From CAWCBG01 sp963793845 (GTDB lineage: Bacteria > Acidobacteriota > Terriglobia > Terriglobales > Acidobacteriaceae), in assembly GCA_963793845.1 (NCBI GenBank), contig CAWCBG010000012.1:532606-596605 (forward strand): 64,000 nt of DNA, read 5' to 3'. The position numbers were made by a program, and so were the translations under genes. The notes under the pieces are model-generated. The model saw only the letters and a list, made by a program, of their open reading frames with translations. It ran no database searches and was not told the origin of the DNA. Positions 16,835-26,247 of this stretch are shown one piece after another (positions within the stretch are counted from its first letter, which is position 1; each line of letters starts with the position of its first letter).

Positions 16835-19303
16835 ATGGCCCTGACTCGCGCTTTCACTCCGACTGCGAACCGAAGGCTCAATGAGCTGATCGGTTTCCTG
16901 GTGCTGGTCTTCGCGACCCTCCTTGTCCTCGCACTGGTGTCGTATTCGCCGCTCGATCCGTCGTTGAACACCGCCTCGAATCCTCCGGCTGGCAGGCCCG
17001 CTCACAATTGGATCGGCGTAGTGGGCGCCACCGCCAGTGACCTCGCTCTACAGACGTTCGGGGTCGCGGTGTTTCTGGTCCCGGTTTTTCTGGTGTTGTA
17101 TTCGCTGCGCTGGTTCCGCTCGCGGCCCATCCTGTCGCCCTACGCCAAGACCCTCGGCGCAGTCGCGCTGCTGACATTCTGCTCGGGCTTTCTGGGCCTG
17201 CTTCCCTGGAATCTGCACTGGAAGGGCGCTATTCCGATTGAGGGCCTGTTGGGACGCATCGTGGCCGACGCGCTGATTCACTACCTGAACCTGGTCGGCG
17301 CTTATCTGGTCTGCCTGGCAGTGATTGCGGTTGCGCTGTACCTGTCGACGGCGTTCTCGTTTGCCGGAGTTCAGATCTGGTCACAGACGCGCTTTGCTTT
17401 TGTCTACGCTGGACTCGATCGCTTCTCGGATTGGCGTGCCGAGCGCGCCCGCAAGCAGGCCGCAAAAGATCTGGAAAAGAAGCGCACCGCCGCGGCCAAT
17501 GGCAAACCGGTGGTGACCGCGCAGTTGGTGCCGCGGCGTTCGGGAGCACAGGCAGCGGAGCAGGCCGCCGGAGCGGCCCCTCCGGCAAGTGTGTCTCAAC
17601 CTTCCGCCGATCCTGCCAATCGCCCGCTTACTGGGATCGATCGCACCTTCGAGAACGATGGTGACCGTACCGCCGTTTCGCCGCAAGCGGCGCGCAGACC
17701 GGAGTATTTGTCCGTCAAGGACGACGAGAGCAGCGCTGCACCGGAACCTGCCGCTGAGGCTATTGAGGTGACTTCGCGGGCCGACACCGTGCCCCGCGGG
17801 AAGACGACCATGCCGCGAATTGCGGGCGGCTACAAGCTTCCGTCAACCGCTCTGCTGCATCGACCCGATGAGCACAGCGTCATTCATGAAGACGAGCTCA
17901 AGAATCTCGCACAGGTTCTGCAGCAGAAGTGCGCCGAGTTCGACGTGCGCGGACAGGTCGTGCAGATCAATCCCGGCCCGGTGGTCACGACCTTCGAGTT
18001 CAAGCCGGAAGCCGGCATCAAGTACAGCCGCGTGACCGGCCTTTCCGACGATCTCTGCCTCGCGCTGCGGGCTGAGAGCATCCTCATCGAGCGCATGTCG
18101 GGAAAATCGACGGTCGGCATCCAGGTTCCCAATCATGAGCGCGAGACCATCTGGCTGCGCGAAGTGGTAGAAGCGCAGGAATTCCTTGGCGGCAAGTCGA
18201 AGTGCACGCTGGCGATGGGCAAGGACATCAACGGGCGCATCATCACCGCCGAACTCAACACTATGCCCCACCTGCTGATCGCCGGCTCGACCGGCTCAGG
18301 CAAGAGCGTGGCCATCAACGCCTTCATCATGTCCATTCTGTACAAAGCCACGCCGGACGAAGTGCGACTGATCCTGGTCGATCCCAAGCGGCTTGAACTG
18401 GGCAACTACGAAGGCGTACCGCACCTCTACACGCCGATCATTACCGAACCCAAGCTGGCCTCGAATGCGCTGCGCAATGCCGTGCGCGAGATGGAGCGGC
18501 GCCTGAAGGTGCTGGCGGAAAAAGGCGTGCGCAACATCGACCAGTACAACAAGCTGTTCGACGCCGGCACGCCAAGCCTGTTCGAGGAAGGTGGCGAAGA
18601 AGCGCGGCCCCTGCCTTATATCATCATCATCATCGACGAGTTGGCCGACCTGATGATGCTCGACGGGCAGAACGTTGAAGCCTCGATCACGCGCCTGGCG
18701 CAGATGGCGCGCGCGGTTGGCATTCATCTCGTGCTGGCCACACAACGCCCCTCAGTCGATGTGATTACCGGCCTGATCAAGGCGAATTTCCCGGCGCGCA
18801 TGTCGTTCCGCGTGGCTACCAAGATCGACTCGCGTACCATCCTCGACGCCAATGGCGCCGAGGCCCTGCTGGGCCGCGGTGACATGTTGTATCTGCCTAA
18901 CGGCTCGGCGCGCGTGCATCGTGTACACGCTCCGTTCGTTACCGAGAAAGAGATCGCCGCGGTGGTCGAGTTCTGGCGCGCGCAAGGCCAGGCGCAATAC
19001 CAGGAAAGCTTCCTGCAGGCTCCGCGTGAAGACGGCGAGAGCGGAAGCGGAAATACCGTCGAAGGTGCCGCCGAGGACGACAATGACGAGCTTTATCAGG
19101 ATGCTGTGCGCATTGTGCTGGAGTACGGCAAGGCGTCGACCTCGCTCTTGCAACGCCGCTTGCGCATCGGGTACGGCCGCGCGGCTCACCTCATCGACCT
19201 GATGGAACGCGACGGTCTGGTGGGCGCGGCGGACGGCCCCAAGCCTCGCGAGTTGCTGAAGCGTCCGGATTGGCTCAGCGAAGTGGAAGACGCGTTGCGG
19301 TAG
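16835..19303 (+). CDS. ftsK: FtsK/SpoIIIE family DNA translocase
   Basis: About 822 residues. The N-terminus has four to five membrane helices (about 15-190), then a variable Ala/Pro-rich linker, then the FtsK motor: alpha domain (LAQVLQQKCAEFDVRGQV), Walker A AGSTGSGKSVAIN near 482, Walker B YIIIIIDELADLMM, ATQRPSVDVITGLIKANFP, and a C-terminal gamma winged helix that reads KOPS-like sequences (RRLRIGYGRAAHLIDLMERDG). It pumps chromosome DNA through the division septum and activates XerCD at dif. ATG 16835 begins directly before the first hydrophobic region. Confidence 0.94.
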   Translation: MALTRAFTPTANRRLNELIGFLVLVFATLLVLALVSYSPLDPSLNTASNPPAGRPAHNWIGVVGATASDLALQTFGVAVFLVPVFLVLYSLRWFRSRPILSPYAKTLGAVALLTFCSGFLGLLPWNLHWKGAIPIEGLLGRIVADALIHYLNLVGAYLVCLAVIAVALYLSTAFSFAGVQIWSQTRFAFVYAGLDRFSDWRAERARKQAAKDLEKKRTAAANGKPVVTAQLVPRRSGAQAAEQAAGAAPPASVSQPSADPANRPLTGIDRTFENDGDRTAVSPQAARRPEYLSVKDDESSAAPEPAAEAIEVTSRADTVPRGKTTMPRIAGGYKLPSTALLHRPDEHSVIHEDELKNLAQVLQQKCAEFDVRGQVVQINPGPVVTTFEFKPEAGIKYSRVTGLSDDLCLALRAESILIERMSGKSTVGIQVPNHERETIWLREVVEAQEFLGGKSKCTLAMGKDINGRIITAELNTMPHLLIAGSTGSGKSVAINAFIMSILYKATPDEVRLILVDPKRLELGNYEGVPHLYTPIITEPKLASNALRNAVREMERRLKVLAEKGVRNIDQYNKLFDAGTPSLFEEGGEEARPLPYIIIIIDELADLMMLDGQNVEASITRLAQMARAVGIHLVLATQRPSVDVITGLIKANFPARMSFRVATKIDSRTILDANGAEALLGRGDMLYLPNGSARVHRVHAPFVTEKEIAAVVEFWRAQGQAQYQESFLQAPREDGESGSGNTVEGAAEDDNDELYQDAVRIVLEYGKASTSLLQRRLRIGYGRAAHLIDLMERDGLVGAADGPKPRELLKRPDWLSEVEDALR

Positions 19304-19452
19304 TGTGAAATGCAGCATTAACCGGCTTGCATCCGCTTGCTCCGGCGGGTTAATCTCCAAGCCACATTTGCCTGGGTCGCGGTTCAAACCATTAGGCTGT
19401 CGGCATCATCACATCTGGGGCCCTGCTTAAAAATTCGATCAGCGGAGGAAGC

Positions 19453-19704
19453 ATGTTCATACTTTGGTGGATCATCGTAGGTTTGATCGCCGGCTGGATA
19501 ACGGGAAAGCTCATGAAAGGCTCCGGTTACGGAGCGCTGATGGACATCGTCGTGGGAATTGTCGGCGCCGTCATTGGCGGCTTCATCATGCGAACCCTCG
19601 GCTTTGCCGGAGAAGGAGGAATGATCTACACCATCATCGTCGCGGTGATCGGCGCGGTTATTCTGACATGGATCATCCGGCTCGTGAGTGGAAAGAAGGG
19701 CTGA
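19453..19704 (+). CDS. GlsB/YeaQ/YmgE family stress-response membrane protein
   Basis: An 83-residue protein with three short hydrophobic segments and the glycine-zipper pattern of the family (WWIIVGLIAGWITGKLMKG, DIVVGIVGAVIGGFI). A good ribosome binding site (ggaggaagc) precedes the ATG. Members are small inner-membrane proteins often induced by envelope or general stress; the mechanism is unknown. Confidence 0.88.
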   Translation: MFILWWIIVGLIAGWITGKLMKGSGYGALMDIVVGIVGAVIGGFIMRTLGFAGEGGMIYTIIVAVIGAVILTWIIRLVSGKKG

Positions 19705-19749
19705 CTCGCTCGCCGTACACTTTGCAACGTGTTTTAGCGCCTTACGAAA

Positions 19750-19790
19750 CAGTGGCTTTCAACCTGCGAAATCCAGGCTGAAGGCCACTG
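19750..19790. terminator. hairpin between convergent genes, possible bidirectional terminator
   Basis: The arms cagtggctttcaacctg and caggctgaaggccactg pair over 17 positions with two G-T mismatches, leaving a 7-nt loop. It lies between the convergent genes ending at 19704 (+) and 19864 (-). The T tract is weak, so termination is inferred from position and stem strength. Confidence 0.5.
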
Positions 19791-19863
19791 TAATTATGTA
19801 GGTGCTTCCTAAGCCCCGTCTGACAACGAGGGATCCATGAGCTGCACCCCGCAAGCAGGACGC

Positions 19864-21792
19864 TCACACCGCGGCTTTCGCGCGGCTACGCTGGTAGAAG
19901 TAGGAAATGGCCAGCAGGATGACTCCCAGCACGATAAAGACAGCAATGCGATAGCCTCGTTCCTGGATGCTGATGTCGAAGAGAAAGACCTTCCCCACCG
20001 TAAGCGCAAGCAGGACGATCGCCTGCCAGCGCAGGAACGCCGAGCGCTTCCAGAAGCCGATGATCATCAGCGCGCTGCCATAGACCATCCACACGGCGGA
20101 ATAAGTAAAATCAAACACGGTTCGGATGCCCTGCTGTTCTTCCAGAGAAAATGTCGAAGCTCGCAGCTGCGGCTCGAAGTAACCGACCACTTCGAAGTGC
20201 AGCGCCACCAACGCGAGCAGATTGATCGCAAGAATCGCCCCTCCCGCCCATCGGCGGTTTGCCACGCCACCCTCGTGTAAGCCGAAATAGGCCAGCCCCG
20301 CCAGAGCCGCGATCGCCAGCAGGTAGAGGCCGAAGCGAGGATTGATCAGCACTGGCTCAATGGCATTCGACTCGAGCGCGATCAGCCGAACCACTCCGAA
20401 GCCCAAGGCGATTGCACCCAGAATCCGCAGGAGCGATCGCGTGCCAAGATGCGAGGCCAGGAACAGCGCGCCGCCTTCGACGATCCAGCCGAGCGTGACC
20501 CAGTGACGGTCGAACCTGAGCGGAATAGCGATGGTGAGGAAGCCCACGCCAAGCGCCAGATAAAGCGGACCGATCAGGCGTTTCTCCGCGGCTTCCCGTC
20601 TCCAGACCGCACTCGCAGTCAGAAAATAGAACAGGGCAATACCTGCTGTTAACCCGGAGAACTCCTGGCGATAGTGCTCGAACAGCATGGCGTAGCAAGC
20701 GGCGAAGTAGCAGAACGCATTGAGCAGCGCGACGGCGACAGCCGAGGGCCAGTGTTTCCGGTTGGACTCCACGCTTCCCAGCAGCAGAGAGAGGACATAG
20801 AGTGCGAAGAAGAAGCTGGCGAACGCGAGCGTCAGCGCCAGTTGGGACTCGGTGTAGTAGCGGGAGGCCCAGGCGCCGAACAGCAGCACCGTGCCGGCGA
20901 GACTGCCCAGCAGAATGCGTCGCCACCCTTTGATAGCGACGATCCAGAGCGTTCCCAGGTCAAGCAGCGCCAGATAGGAGAGCAGCGCCACTTCCCTGTT
21001 CTGATTGGTCGAGACCAGCAGCGGGGTGACAAATCCGCCCACCAGTGCGAAGGCCGCCAGCAGTTCGGAGTTCTGCCGCACCGACTGGCCGGCCGCCACC
21101 ACCGTGACGGCCACCATGGCGCCGAACGCCGCTTCCGCGGGAATCAAGTGGTAGAACTGGAAGGCCGCCCAGAGCGACAGATACATTGCTCCGAAACTGA
21201 TGGCCTTCAGCGAATAAGCAAAGGCGCTGAAGCCGCGCGCACGGAAGCGCTCGCTCCACAGCAGCACGCCCAGGCCAATGACCAGGCCAATCGCTACACG
21301 GACGGGAGGCCCGATCCAGTTGTTCTCGAACGCCAGCTTCAGAAAATACGACAGACCGACCAGCACTGCGATAATGCCGATGCGGTTGAGCCATTGGCCG
21401 CCGATGCGGTTCTCCAGCGACATCGCGGGTTTTGGCGGCGGGAGTATCTCAGGGGCGACCGTGGCCGGAACCTGGAAGCGGCTCGCATCGACACGCGCCG
21501 GGGCGCTAGCGGACGCCGCCATGTTCGCCGGTGCCGGCGTTGCCACCGGTTCCGGCGCCTCTGCGAAGAGCGCGCCGGTTTGTTCCTCCGGCGCAAGTGG
21601 AGGCGGCGATGCACCCATGGGCTCGGGCAAAGCATCAAGGTGCATGGTCGGATAGTGAACTGGCTCGTCCGAGAAGCTCGCGGCGGCTCCGCCTTCCAGA
21701 ATCTGTTCCAGCCGGAAGACGCGCTGGGTCAGTTCCATTACCTGTTCGCGCAGGCTTTCGAGTTCACCAACTTCTTGCTTAGATTCCGTCAA
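19864..21792 (-). CDS. DUF2339 polytopic membrane protein
   Basis: A 642-residue protein. Residues 1-35 form a coiled coil (ELESLREQVMELTQRVFRLEQIL), residues 40-130 are a Pro/Ala-rich linker, and the rest consists of around fifteen or more hydrophobic helices. ENRIGGQWLNRIGIIAVLVG and SYFLKLAFENNWIGP at the start of the membrane part are the hallmark of DUF2339 proteins. The function of the family is unknown. Confidence 0.88.
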   Translation of the reverse strand: MTESKQEVGELESLREQVMELTQRVFRLEQILEGGAAASFSDEPVHYPTMHLDALPEPMGASPPPLAPEEQTGALFAEAPEPVATPAPANMAASASAPARVDASRFQVPATVAPEILPPPKPAMSLENRIGGQWLNRIGIIAVLVGLSYFLKLAFENNWIGPPVRVAIGLVIGLGVLLWSERFRARGFSAFAYSLKAISFGAMYLSLWAAFQFYHLIPAEAAFGAMVAVTVVAAGQSVRQNSELLAAFALVGGFVTPLLVSTNQNREVALLSYLALLDLGTLWIVAIKGWRRILLGSLAGTVLLFGAWASRYYTESQLALTLAFASFFFALYVLSLLLGSVESNRKHWPSAVAVALLNAFCYFAACYAMLFEHYRQEFSGLTAGIALFYFLTASAVWRREAAEKRLIGPLYLALGVGFLTIAIPLRFDRHWVTLGWIVEGGALFLASHLGTRSLLRILGAIALGFGVVRLIALESNAIEPVLINPRFGLYLLAIAALAGLAYFGLHEGGVANRRWAGGAILAINLLALVALHFEVVGYFEPQLRASTFSLEEQQGIRTVFDFTYSAVWMVYGSALMIIGFWKRSAFLRWQAIVLLALTVGKVFLFDISIQERGYRIAVFIVLGVILLAISYFYQRSRAKAAV

Positions 21793-22107
21793 GATTGGGC
21801 CCCAATTTTGTCCACGCAGAAAACGTTACAATATGCGTCCGCTGCGGTCACGCAAAACCCGACTTTCTGGGAAGAAAGAGGGTGGCACCTAAGTGTTTGA
21901 CCGTACGATATTCGCTAGGCGTCTCTTTGGTCCGTGCCTCAGATCACATGCGGCGGTTCGCCAACATGCTTCGGCAATGGCGAGCGTAATGAGGAGGCCT
22001 GAGTTTGAAGCCGGTAATCGCTGGTCCAAACCGCATCACCACCAGTAAGTCTCTCACTGGCTTCTGGAAAACAAGGCGTGCGATACTGAATTCGCCCTCC
22101 TTATTAT
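21793..22107. other. intergenic region at the island edge, no gene seen
   Basis: About 315 bases between the DUF2339 gene and the truncated tRNA-Leu. Short open frames here have no family features and no ribosome binding sites. The DUF2339 promoter must lie here. No other signal is recognised. Confidence 0.4.
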
Positions 22108-22150
22108 GCCGGGATGGCGAAACTGGCAGACGCAGCGGACTTAAAATTCC
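22108..22150 (+). pseudogene. truncated tRNA-Leu(TAA), 5' half only
   Basis: Bases 22108-22145 match the 5' half of a tRNA-Leu: acceptor GCCGGGA, D arm, and the anticodon stem start GCGGA with loop CTTAAAA. The sequence then departs from tRNA (ttccaatgacctg) and no matching 3' half (requiring TCCCGGC) follows. A tyrosine integrase relic lies directly downstream, so this is best read as a tRNA gene cut by integration of an element. It shares a 21-base identical stretch with the intact tRNA-Leu at 23636. Confidence 0.75.
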
Positions 22151-22281
22151 AATGACCTGCTTTTTGCCCACGTTATGTCATTGTAAATAATAATTTTATT
22201 GACATGATCTCGAAGCGAGGGATAGCTTCACACTCGTTACACATTTTCGTGTTTTTGCGCCACTTCGCACGAGGAACGAAG

Positions 22282-23588
22282 ATGACCGAACACCACACGA
22301 TTCTCGGCGGCAAGGTTCACGTCTACAAGCGCCCAAACAGCAGCCTCTGGCAGTGCTCCAGCTATTTCGCGGGCAAGAATCGCCGCACCAGCACGAAAGA
22401 AGAGAGCCTCTCCAAAGCCAAAGAGATCGCCGAGGACTGGTATCTGCAGCTGCGCGGAAAACTCCGCGCGGAGAGATCAAAACCGAAAAAACCTTCCGCG
22501 AAGTGTCCGAGCAATATCTGCGCGAATACGACATCATCACGCAGGGACAACGCAGCAAGATCTACGTCAAAGGCCAGCACTGGCGGTCGACAGGTGCACC
22601 TAGTTCCGTTCTTCGGCCACCTGGGCATCTCGGAAATCACCGCCGGCAAGATCCAGGAATACCGAATTCACCGACACGAGGAAGCGATGGCCAAACTTGG
22701 CAAACCACCAGCCCATAACACCATGCATCAGGAAATCGTGACGCTCCGCCAAACCTTGAAAACGGCGCTGCGCCATGGATGGCTGGACCGTCTTCCCGAT
22801 CTCTCTGAGCCATACCGATCGTCCCCAAAATCTCGCACCGGGCATGGTTCTCACCCGAGGAATACAAACAAGCTCTACAAAGCGACGCGAAAGCGCGCGC
22901 AAGAGCCGAAGCAGACGCGCTTCAAATGGGAATGCGGAGCAACTTCACGATTATGTGCTGTTCTCAGTCAATACCGGACTGCGGCCCGACGAGGCGTGGC
23001 GACTTCAGTTCCGCGATGTCACGATCGTTGACGACGAGCGATTTGCGGAAGACCATCCTGGAGATCGAGGTCCGGGGCAAAGCGTGGGGTTGGATATTGC
23101 AAGAGCATGCCGCGGTGCGGTGTGCCCTTTCGAGCGACTTCGAAAGCCAGGCTCCGCCCGGCGCGCGTTTATGGCGCGAACGCGCCCGGACGGGAACGTC
23201 CGAGACATCTGCTGTAACCGGGTCCGGACAATGGCGCACGCCCGAACCTACGGACCTGATTTTTCCGAAGTGGCAGCGCGAGCTTTTCAAAACCATCCTC
23301 GACGAGGAAAATCTCCGCATCGACCGTGAAGGCCAACCGCGCACGGCGTACAGCCTGCGGCATACATACATCTGCCTGCGCCTGATGGAAGGTGCCGACA
23401 TCTACCAGATCGCCAAGAACTGCCGCACCAGTGTCGAGATGATCGAGAAGTATTACGCGTCGCACATCAAGACCCAGCTCGACGCCGCTGCGATCAACAT
23501 GATGCGACCCAAGCTCAAGAAGACTAGCAAAGGCCAGCAGAAAACGCAGAATCGACCGGCACCGGCAGACCCGGAAACTGACGTGTAA
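22282..23588 (+). pseudogene. tyrosine recombinase (phage-type integrase), frameshifted
   Basis: Integrase-like sequence is spread over three frames. The N-terminal arm-binding part (KVHVYKRPNSSLWQCSSYF) starts at ATG 22282. The SAM-like core-binding part (KTFREVSEQYLREYD, then VPFFGHLGISEITAGKIQEYR) follows in other frames. The catalytic part holds TGLRPDEAWRL with the first Arg, YSLRHTYICLRL with the His-Arg box, and IEKYYASH with the nucleophile Tyr. At least four frame changes are needed to join them, so no active enzyme is expected. Its place between a truncated and an intact tRNA-Leu fits a tRNA-targeting integrase. Confidence 0.85.
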
Positions 23589-23635
23589 ATTCGCATCTGC
23601 CTGCTATGATAGATAGCTGCAGATGACCAGCCCAC

Positions 23636-23969
23636 GCGGGCGTGGCGGAATGGCAGACGCAGCGGACTTAAGGAAAACTTGAGTGCTCGCCGGGAAACCG
23701 GCGATGCAGAACTGCTCAAATTCGGGGAAACCTCAAATGGCAATCCCGAGCCAAGCCCGGAGAGATAATCCAGCCGGGAAGGTGTAGAGACTAGACGGGC
23801 AGCACCTAAGCCCCGGATCTTCCGGGGGAGGGTGAAGGGATAGTCCAGACCGCAAACCTGGCGCGAGCGCTTCAAAAGCGCCGCGTCCGGGCGGCGAAAG
23901 CCGTAGCCGGCATGAAAATCCGCAGGGCTTAAACGGCCCGTGAGGGTTCAACTCCCTCCGCCCGCACCA
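23636..23969 (+). tRNA. tRNA-Leu(TAA) interrupted by a group I intron
   Basis: Exon 1 (23636-23669) gives acceptor GCGGGCG, D arm and anticodon 5' strand GCGGA-CTT. Exon 2 (23915-23969) gives AAAA-TCCGC, a long class II variable arm (GGGCTTAAACGGCCC), T arm GAGGG-TTCAACT-CCCTC, acceptor CGCCCGC and encoded ACCA. Joined, the anticodon loop is CTTAAAA with anticodon TAA. The intron splits the anticodon after its first base, the same site as the tRNA-Leu intron of cyanobacteria. Confidence 0.92.
23670..23914 (+). ncRNA. group I self-splicing intron in the tRNA-Leu anticodon
   Basis: A 245-base insert with group I features. The 5' exon ends in U, the intron ends in G (catG before aaaatccgc), and the P/Q/R/S core elements are recognisable: atggcaatcccgagccaagc, then agagactagacgggcagca, then gaagggatagtcc. 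These closely parallel the cyanobacterial tRNA-Leu(UAA) intron (subgroup IC3). No homing endonuclease gene fits in it. It should self-splice to give mature tRNA-Leu. Exact borders are placed by exon folding and conserved U and G ends. Confidence 0.88.
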
Positions 23970-24240
23970 CCGCTCCCCAATCTGCATTGTGCCGGAAGAA
24001 AGAAGCGGCACACCATGCCGCTACATCGTCGGCGAGCTGCTCGCCATACGCTGCGCGGACGACCGCGCGGTACGCACACCTCGCCAACCGGCCACTGCGC
24101 GATGCGGCAAACAAGTTTGAAACCGGACTCAAGATGCCACATTGAAGATGTAGAAGGGAGCAGATGAGGATCGAATACAAGAATTGCCTACACAAGGCTT
24201 CTGCGTTTCGCTTCAGCCCCAATCGCAATGATGTAAGTAT

Positions 24241-24312
24241 GCCCCGGCAGAACCGGGGGCTTTAGGTTGTGCGCCGCTCAAAGCGGCTGTGCAGGGTCGC
24301 TAACGCGGCCCC
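24241..24312. mobile_element. hairpin end of an IS200/IS605-type insertion sequence
   Basis: Three hairpins in a row: GCCCCGG-CAGAA-CCGGGGGC (24241-24260), GCCGCT-CAA-AGCGGC (24273-24287) and GGGTCGC-TAAC-GCGGCCC (24295-24312). They lie just downstream of a fragment of a TnpA transposase on the minus strand. IS200/IS605 elements have subterminal hairpins instead of inverted repeats, so this is probably one end of such an element. Confidence 0.55.
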
Positions 24313-24379
24313 GATTTCTTGAGTCACCTAGCGGTGGCCGGTTAGTGCCACAGGTTGATTTGGTCCCTGCGCCTGTCCT

Positions 24380-24487
24380 CTGCTCCTGGTGCTGGATGTA
24401 CTCTCGTATCACGGTCTCATCTCTTCCCACTCGGGACAAGTAGGACCCTCGCGCCCAGAAATGCTGACCCACAAAATTCCTCTTCTT
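24380..24487 (-). pseudogene. fragment of IS200/IS605 TnpA (Y1) transposase
   Basis: About 35 residues in a minus-strand frame match the C-terminal part of Y1 transposases: NFVGQHFWARG, YLSRVGRDE, VIREYIQHQEQ. The rest of the enlarged frame (to 24718) does not look like TnpA, and the HUH motif region is missing. Only a remnant remains, so it cannot be active. Confidence 0.65.
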
Positions 24488-24891
24488 CTCCCCGCACACC
24501 AGCGCGTTTAAGGAACTGGAGCCGATTCCGCAGTACAAGGCGACGGCAAAATCGGCGGGTTTCCTGCAGTCCGTACGGACTTCGTAGCGCCCAGCGGAAA
24601 TGTCTGCGTACGGTCCCTGAGATGTGCCGCCCGTCACAGCTATTACTGAAGTTGGTGAGGTGCGAGGACCGTACGCAGCGGTGGAAGGGCAGAGCCAGAG
24701 AAACGCGCCTTTCGTCATTTGCGGATGGCACGCAGAGGTGCGAAGCAGCCGCGAGTCCGATTATCGACAATCATCTGGGCGATTAGGGGCCGTCTTGCCT
24801 CGGATGCCTTCCGGTCCTCACAAAATTGCTCTCGACTCCTTGAAGGTTATGAGCATGATCATTTCGGTTCAAGGCTGCTCGCCACCGGTTA
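24488..24891. other. non-coding region before the BREX operon
   Basis: About 400 bases without a supportable gene. It holds an inverted repeat of gcgtacggtcc/ggaccgtacgc, whose arms lie about 50 bases apart near 24608-24675, and a shorter palindrome agtccgtacggact near 24570. These may be remains of an inserted element; I cannot assign them. Confidence 0.35.
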
Positions 24892-24920
24892 TTGACACCG
24901 AAGCCGGCGTGGCATAACGT
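24892..24920 (+). promoter_or_regulatory. candidate sigma-70-type promoter of the BREX operon
   Basis: TTGACA at 24892-24897 and TAACGT at 24915-24920 are separated by 17 bases, ending 17 bases before the ATG of brxE. The -35 box is perfect and the -10 box is weak. No ribosome binding site is seen between it and the ATG, so the leader would be very short. Confidence 0.4.
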
Positions 24921-24937
24921 TTTCTATTCGCCCAATC

Positions 24938-25453
24938 ATGTCTAAATACGTGCGTGTCAAAGAGTTGCGTGCGATTGTCGCCGCTGTGGGTGAGCGCACG
25001 ACGCCTGCTTGGTGGCATACCAGCATACTCACGGAAGTTGGTTTGAGAGTTACAGGCAAGGTGTTTCCTCGCACCGCTTTGACGACTGCCCTAATATCCG
25101 TTTCCCACGTGGCCCAGGTCGATCATGATCGGCGCGTAGGTCGCGATCGGTATCACTTATTTCGGCTACCGCCGGAGATTGAGTGCGACCTCTTCGGACC
25201 GCTGATGGATCGAGATGAACTCCGTAAGATCGAGGGCGCTGTGATAGCTGACCATAACGCTCTCATCGCATGCCTGAAAGGGATTGCCGGACCCGACAAA
25301 GTTGGCCCTGGGGAGGGTCCAGTGAGAATGGGAAGTTTCAGGGATCTGGGTAATCCAAAATGGGTATCGGTTTGTGCTGCCCAATATCTGGCTTCCGTGG
25401 AAAGTGGCATTCGCCGGTTCCCTTATTTCGACTGTCCTAAGGTCGGCTATTGA
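24938..25453 (+). CDS. brxE: BrxE-like BREX protein
   Basis: A 171-residue protein at the head of the BREX operon. It carries LRAIVAAVGERTTPAWWHTS, a VFPRTALTTAL segment, HDRRVGRDRYHLFRLP and a C-terminal region with PVRMGSF. I recognise this pattern as BrxE, described in type 6 BREX loci. Function is unknown; it is only known as an accessory BREX gene. Its stop overlaps the start of brxA by four bases, so the operon starts here. Confidence 0.7.
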   Translation: MSKYVRVKELRAIVAAVGERTTPAWWHTSILTEVGLRVTGKVFPRTALTTALISVSHVAQVDHDRRVGRDRYHLFRLPPEIECDLFGPLMDRDELRKIEGAVIADHNALIACLKGIAGPDKVGPGEGPVRMGSFRDLGNPKWVSVCAAQYLASVESGIRRFPYFDCPKVGY

Positions 25454-26247
25454 CCCCGGAGATCCAATCGTCGCCTCGTTACACGATTGCCATCTGCAAG
25501 GGTAGTGCGCTCGTGGAGGAAACGAAAACGTTACTCCGAGCTTGGCAACCCGACGAAAGCATCGGTGATTTTCAAAGCCGAGTCTTGAGAGAGGATCTGC
25601 TTGGTCGGGCGACGGCGTATCGGGTCAAGGATATTGTCCGCCGAGTTTTCGCTCGGCGACTGATGGTGCCAGATACTCAGCCGGCGCTTCGTCTCAAGCA
25701 CCTCCTCAATGCTGGGAAATCGCGGGTCGTTTCAGACCTGCTGCTCCTCTATTCGGCACGTCAAGATGATGCGTTGCGCGACGTCGTTATCAACGTCTAT
25801 TGGCCAGCCGCGCGAGAGGGCCAATTGACTATCACCCCGCGTCAAATCGTCGGATTTCTTCGCCACGCCGAAGCAAATGGCCTGATGTCAGAACCGTGGT
25901 CAGAGGAGGTTCGAGTTAAAGTGGCTCGCGGCCTTCTCGGAGCATTGGTCGGTTTCGGCATGATGCGAGAAATTGCTCGGGGGAGACGAGAGACGGTTGT
26001 CTTTCACCCCTGCGATGAAGCACTTGTTTATCTGGCTTATGACCTCCATTTCCAAGGTCTGACAGATGCTGCTGTTGTCGCTAATCGCGACTGGCGCGTT
26101 CTTGGCCTGCACGAATCAGATGTTCGTATCGTGCTAGATAGAATCATGCCGATTGGTTGGGGTGTCATTCAGGCTGCAGGATCGGTCGTAAGAATTAGTT
26201 GGAAGTATGGCGCCATGGAGGATGTGGTCGATGCCCTCACTCGATGA
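25450..26247 (+). CDS. brxA: BrxA (DUF1819) BREX protein
   Basis: A 265-residue protein of the DUF1819/BrxA family, with a helical N-terminal region (ETKTLLRAWQPDESIGDFQSRVL) and DLLLLYSARQDDALRDVVINVYWP, typical of the family. BrxA is a small DNA-binding component found in nearly all BREX types. The start is TTG 25450 inside the brxE stop, giving tight coupling, and it runs into brxB with a 17-base overlap. A start at a later codon cannot be excluded. Confidence 0.85.
   Translation: MTPEIQSSPRYTIAICKGSALVEETKTLLRAWQPDESIGDFQSRVLREDLLGRATAYRVKDIVRRVFARRLMVPDTQPALRLKHLLNAGKSRVVSDLLLLYSARQDDALRDVVINVYWPAAREGQLTITPRQIVGFLRHAEANGLMSEPWSEEVRVKVARGLLGALVGFGMMREIARGRRETVVFHPCDEALVYLAYDLHFQGLTDAAVVANRDWRVLGLHESDVRIVLDRIMPIGWGVIQAAGSVVRISWKYGAMEDVVDALTR

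Noticed and set aside
20674..21900. 408-codon plus-strand open frame
   Set aside because: It is antisense to the DUF2339 gene, is dominated by Gln/Arg/Glu, and has no ribosome binding site or recognisable domain.
24278..24718. Full 146-residue transposase gene
   Set aside because: Only about 35 residues resemble TnpA and the HUH region is absent, so it is called a fragment.
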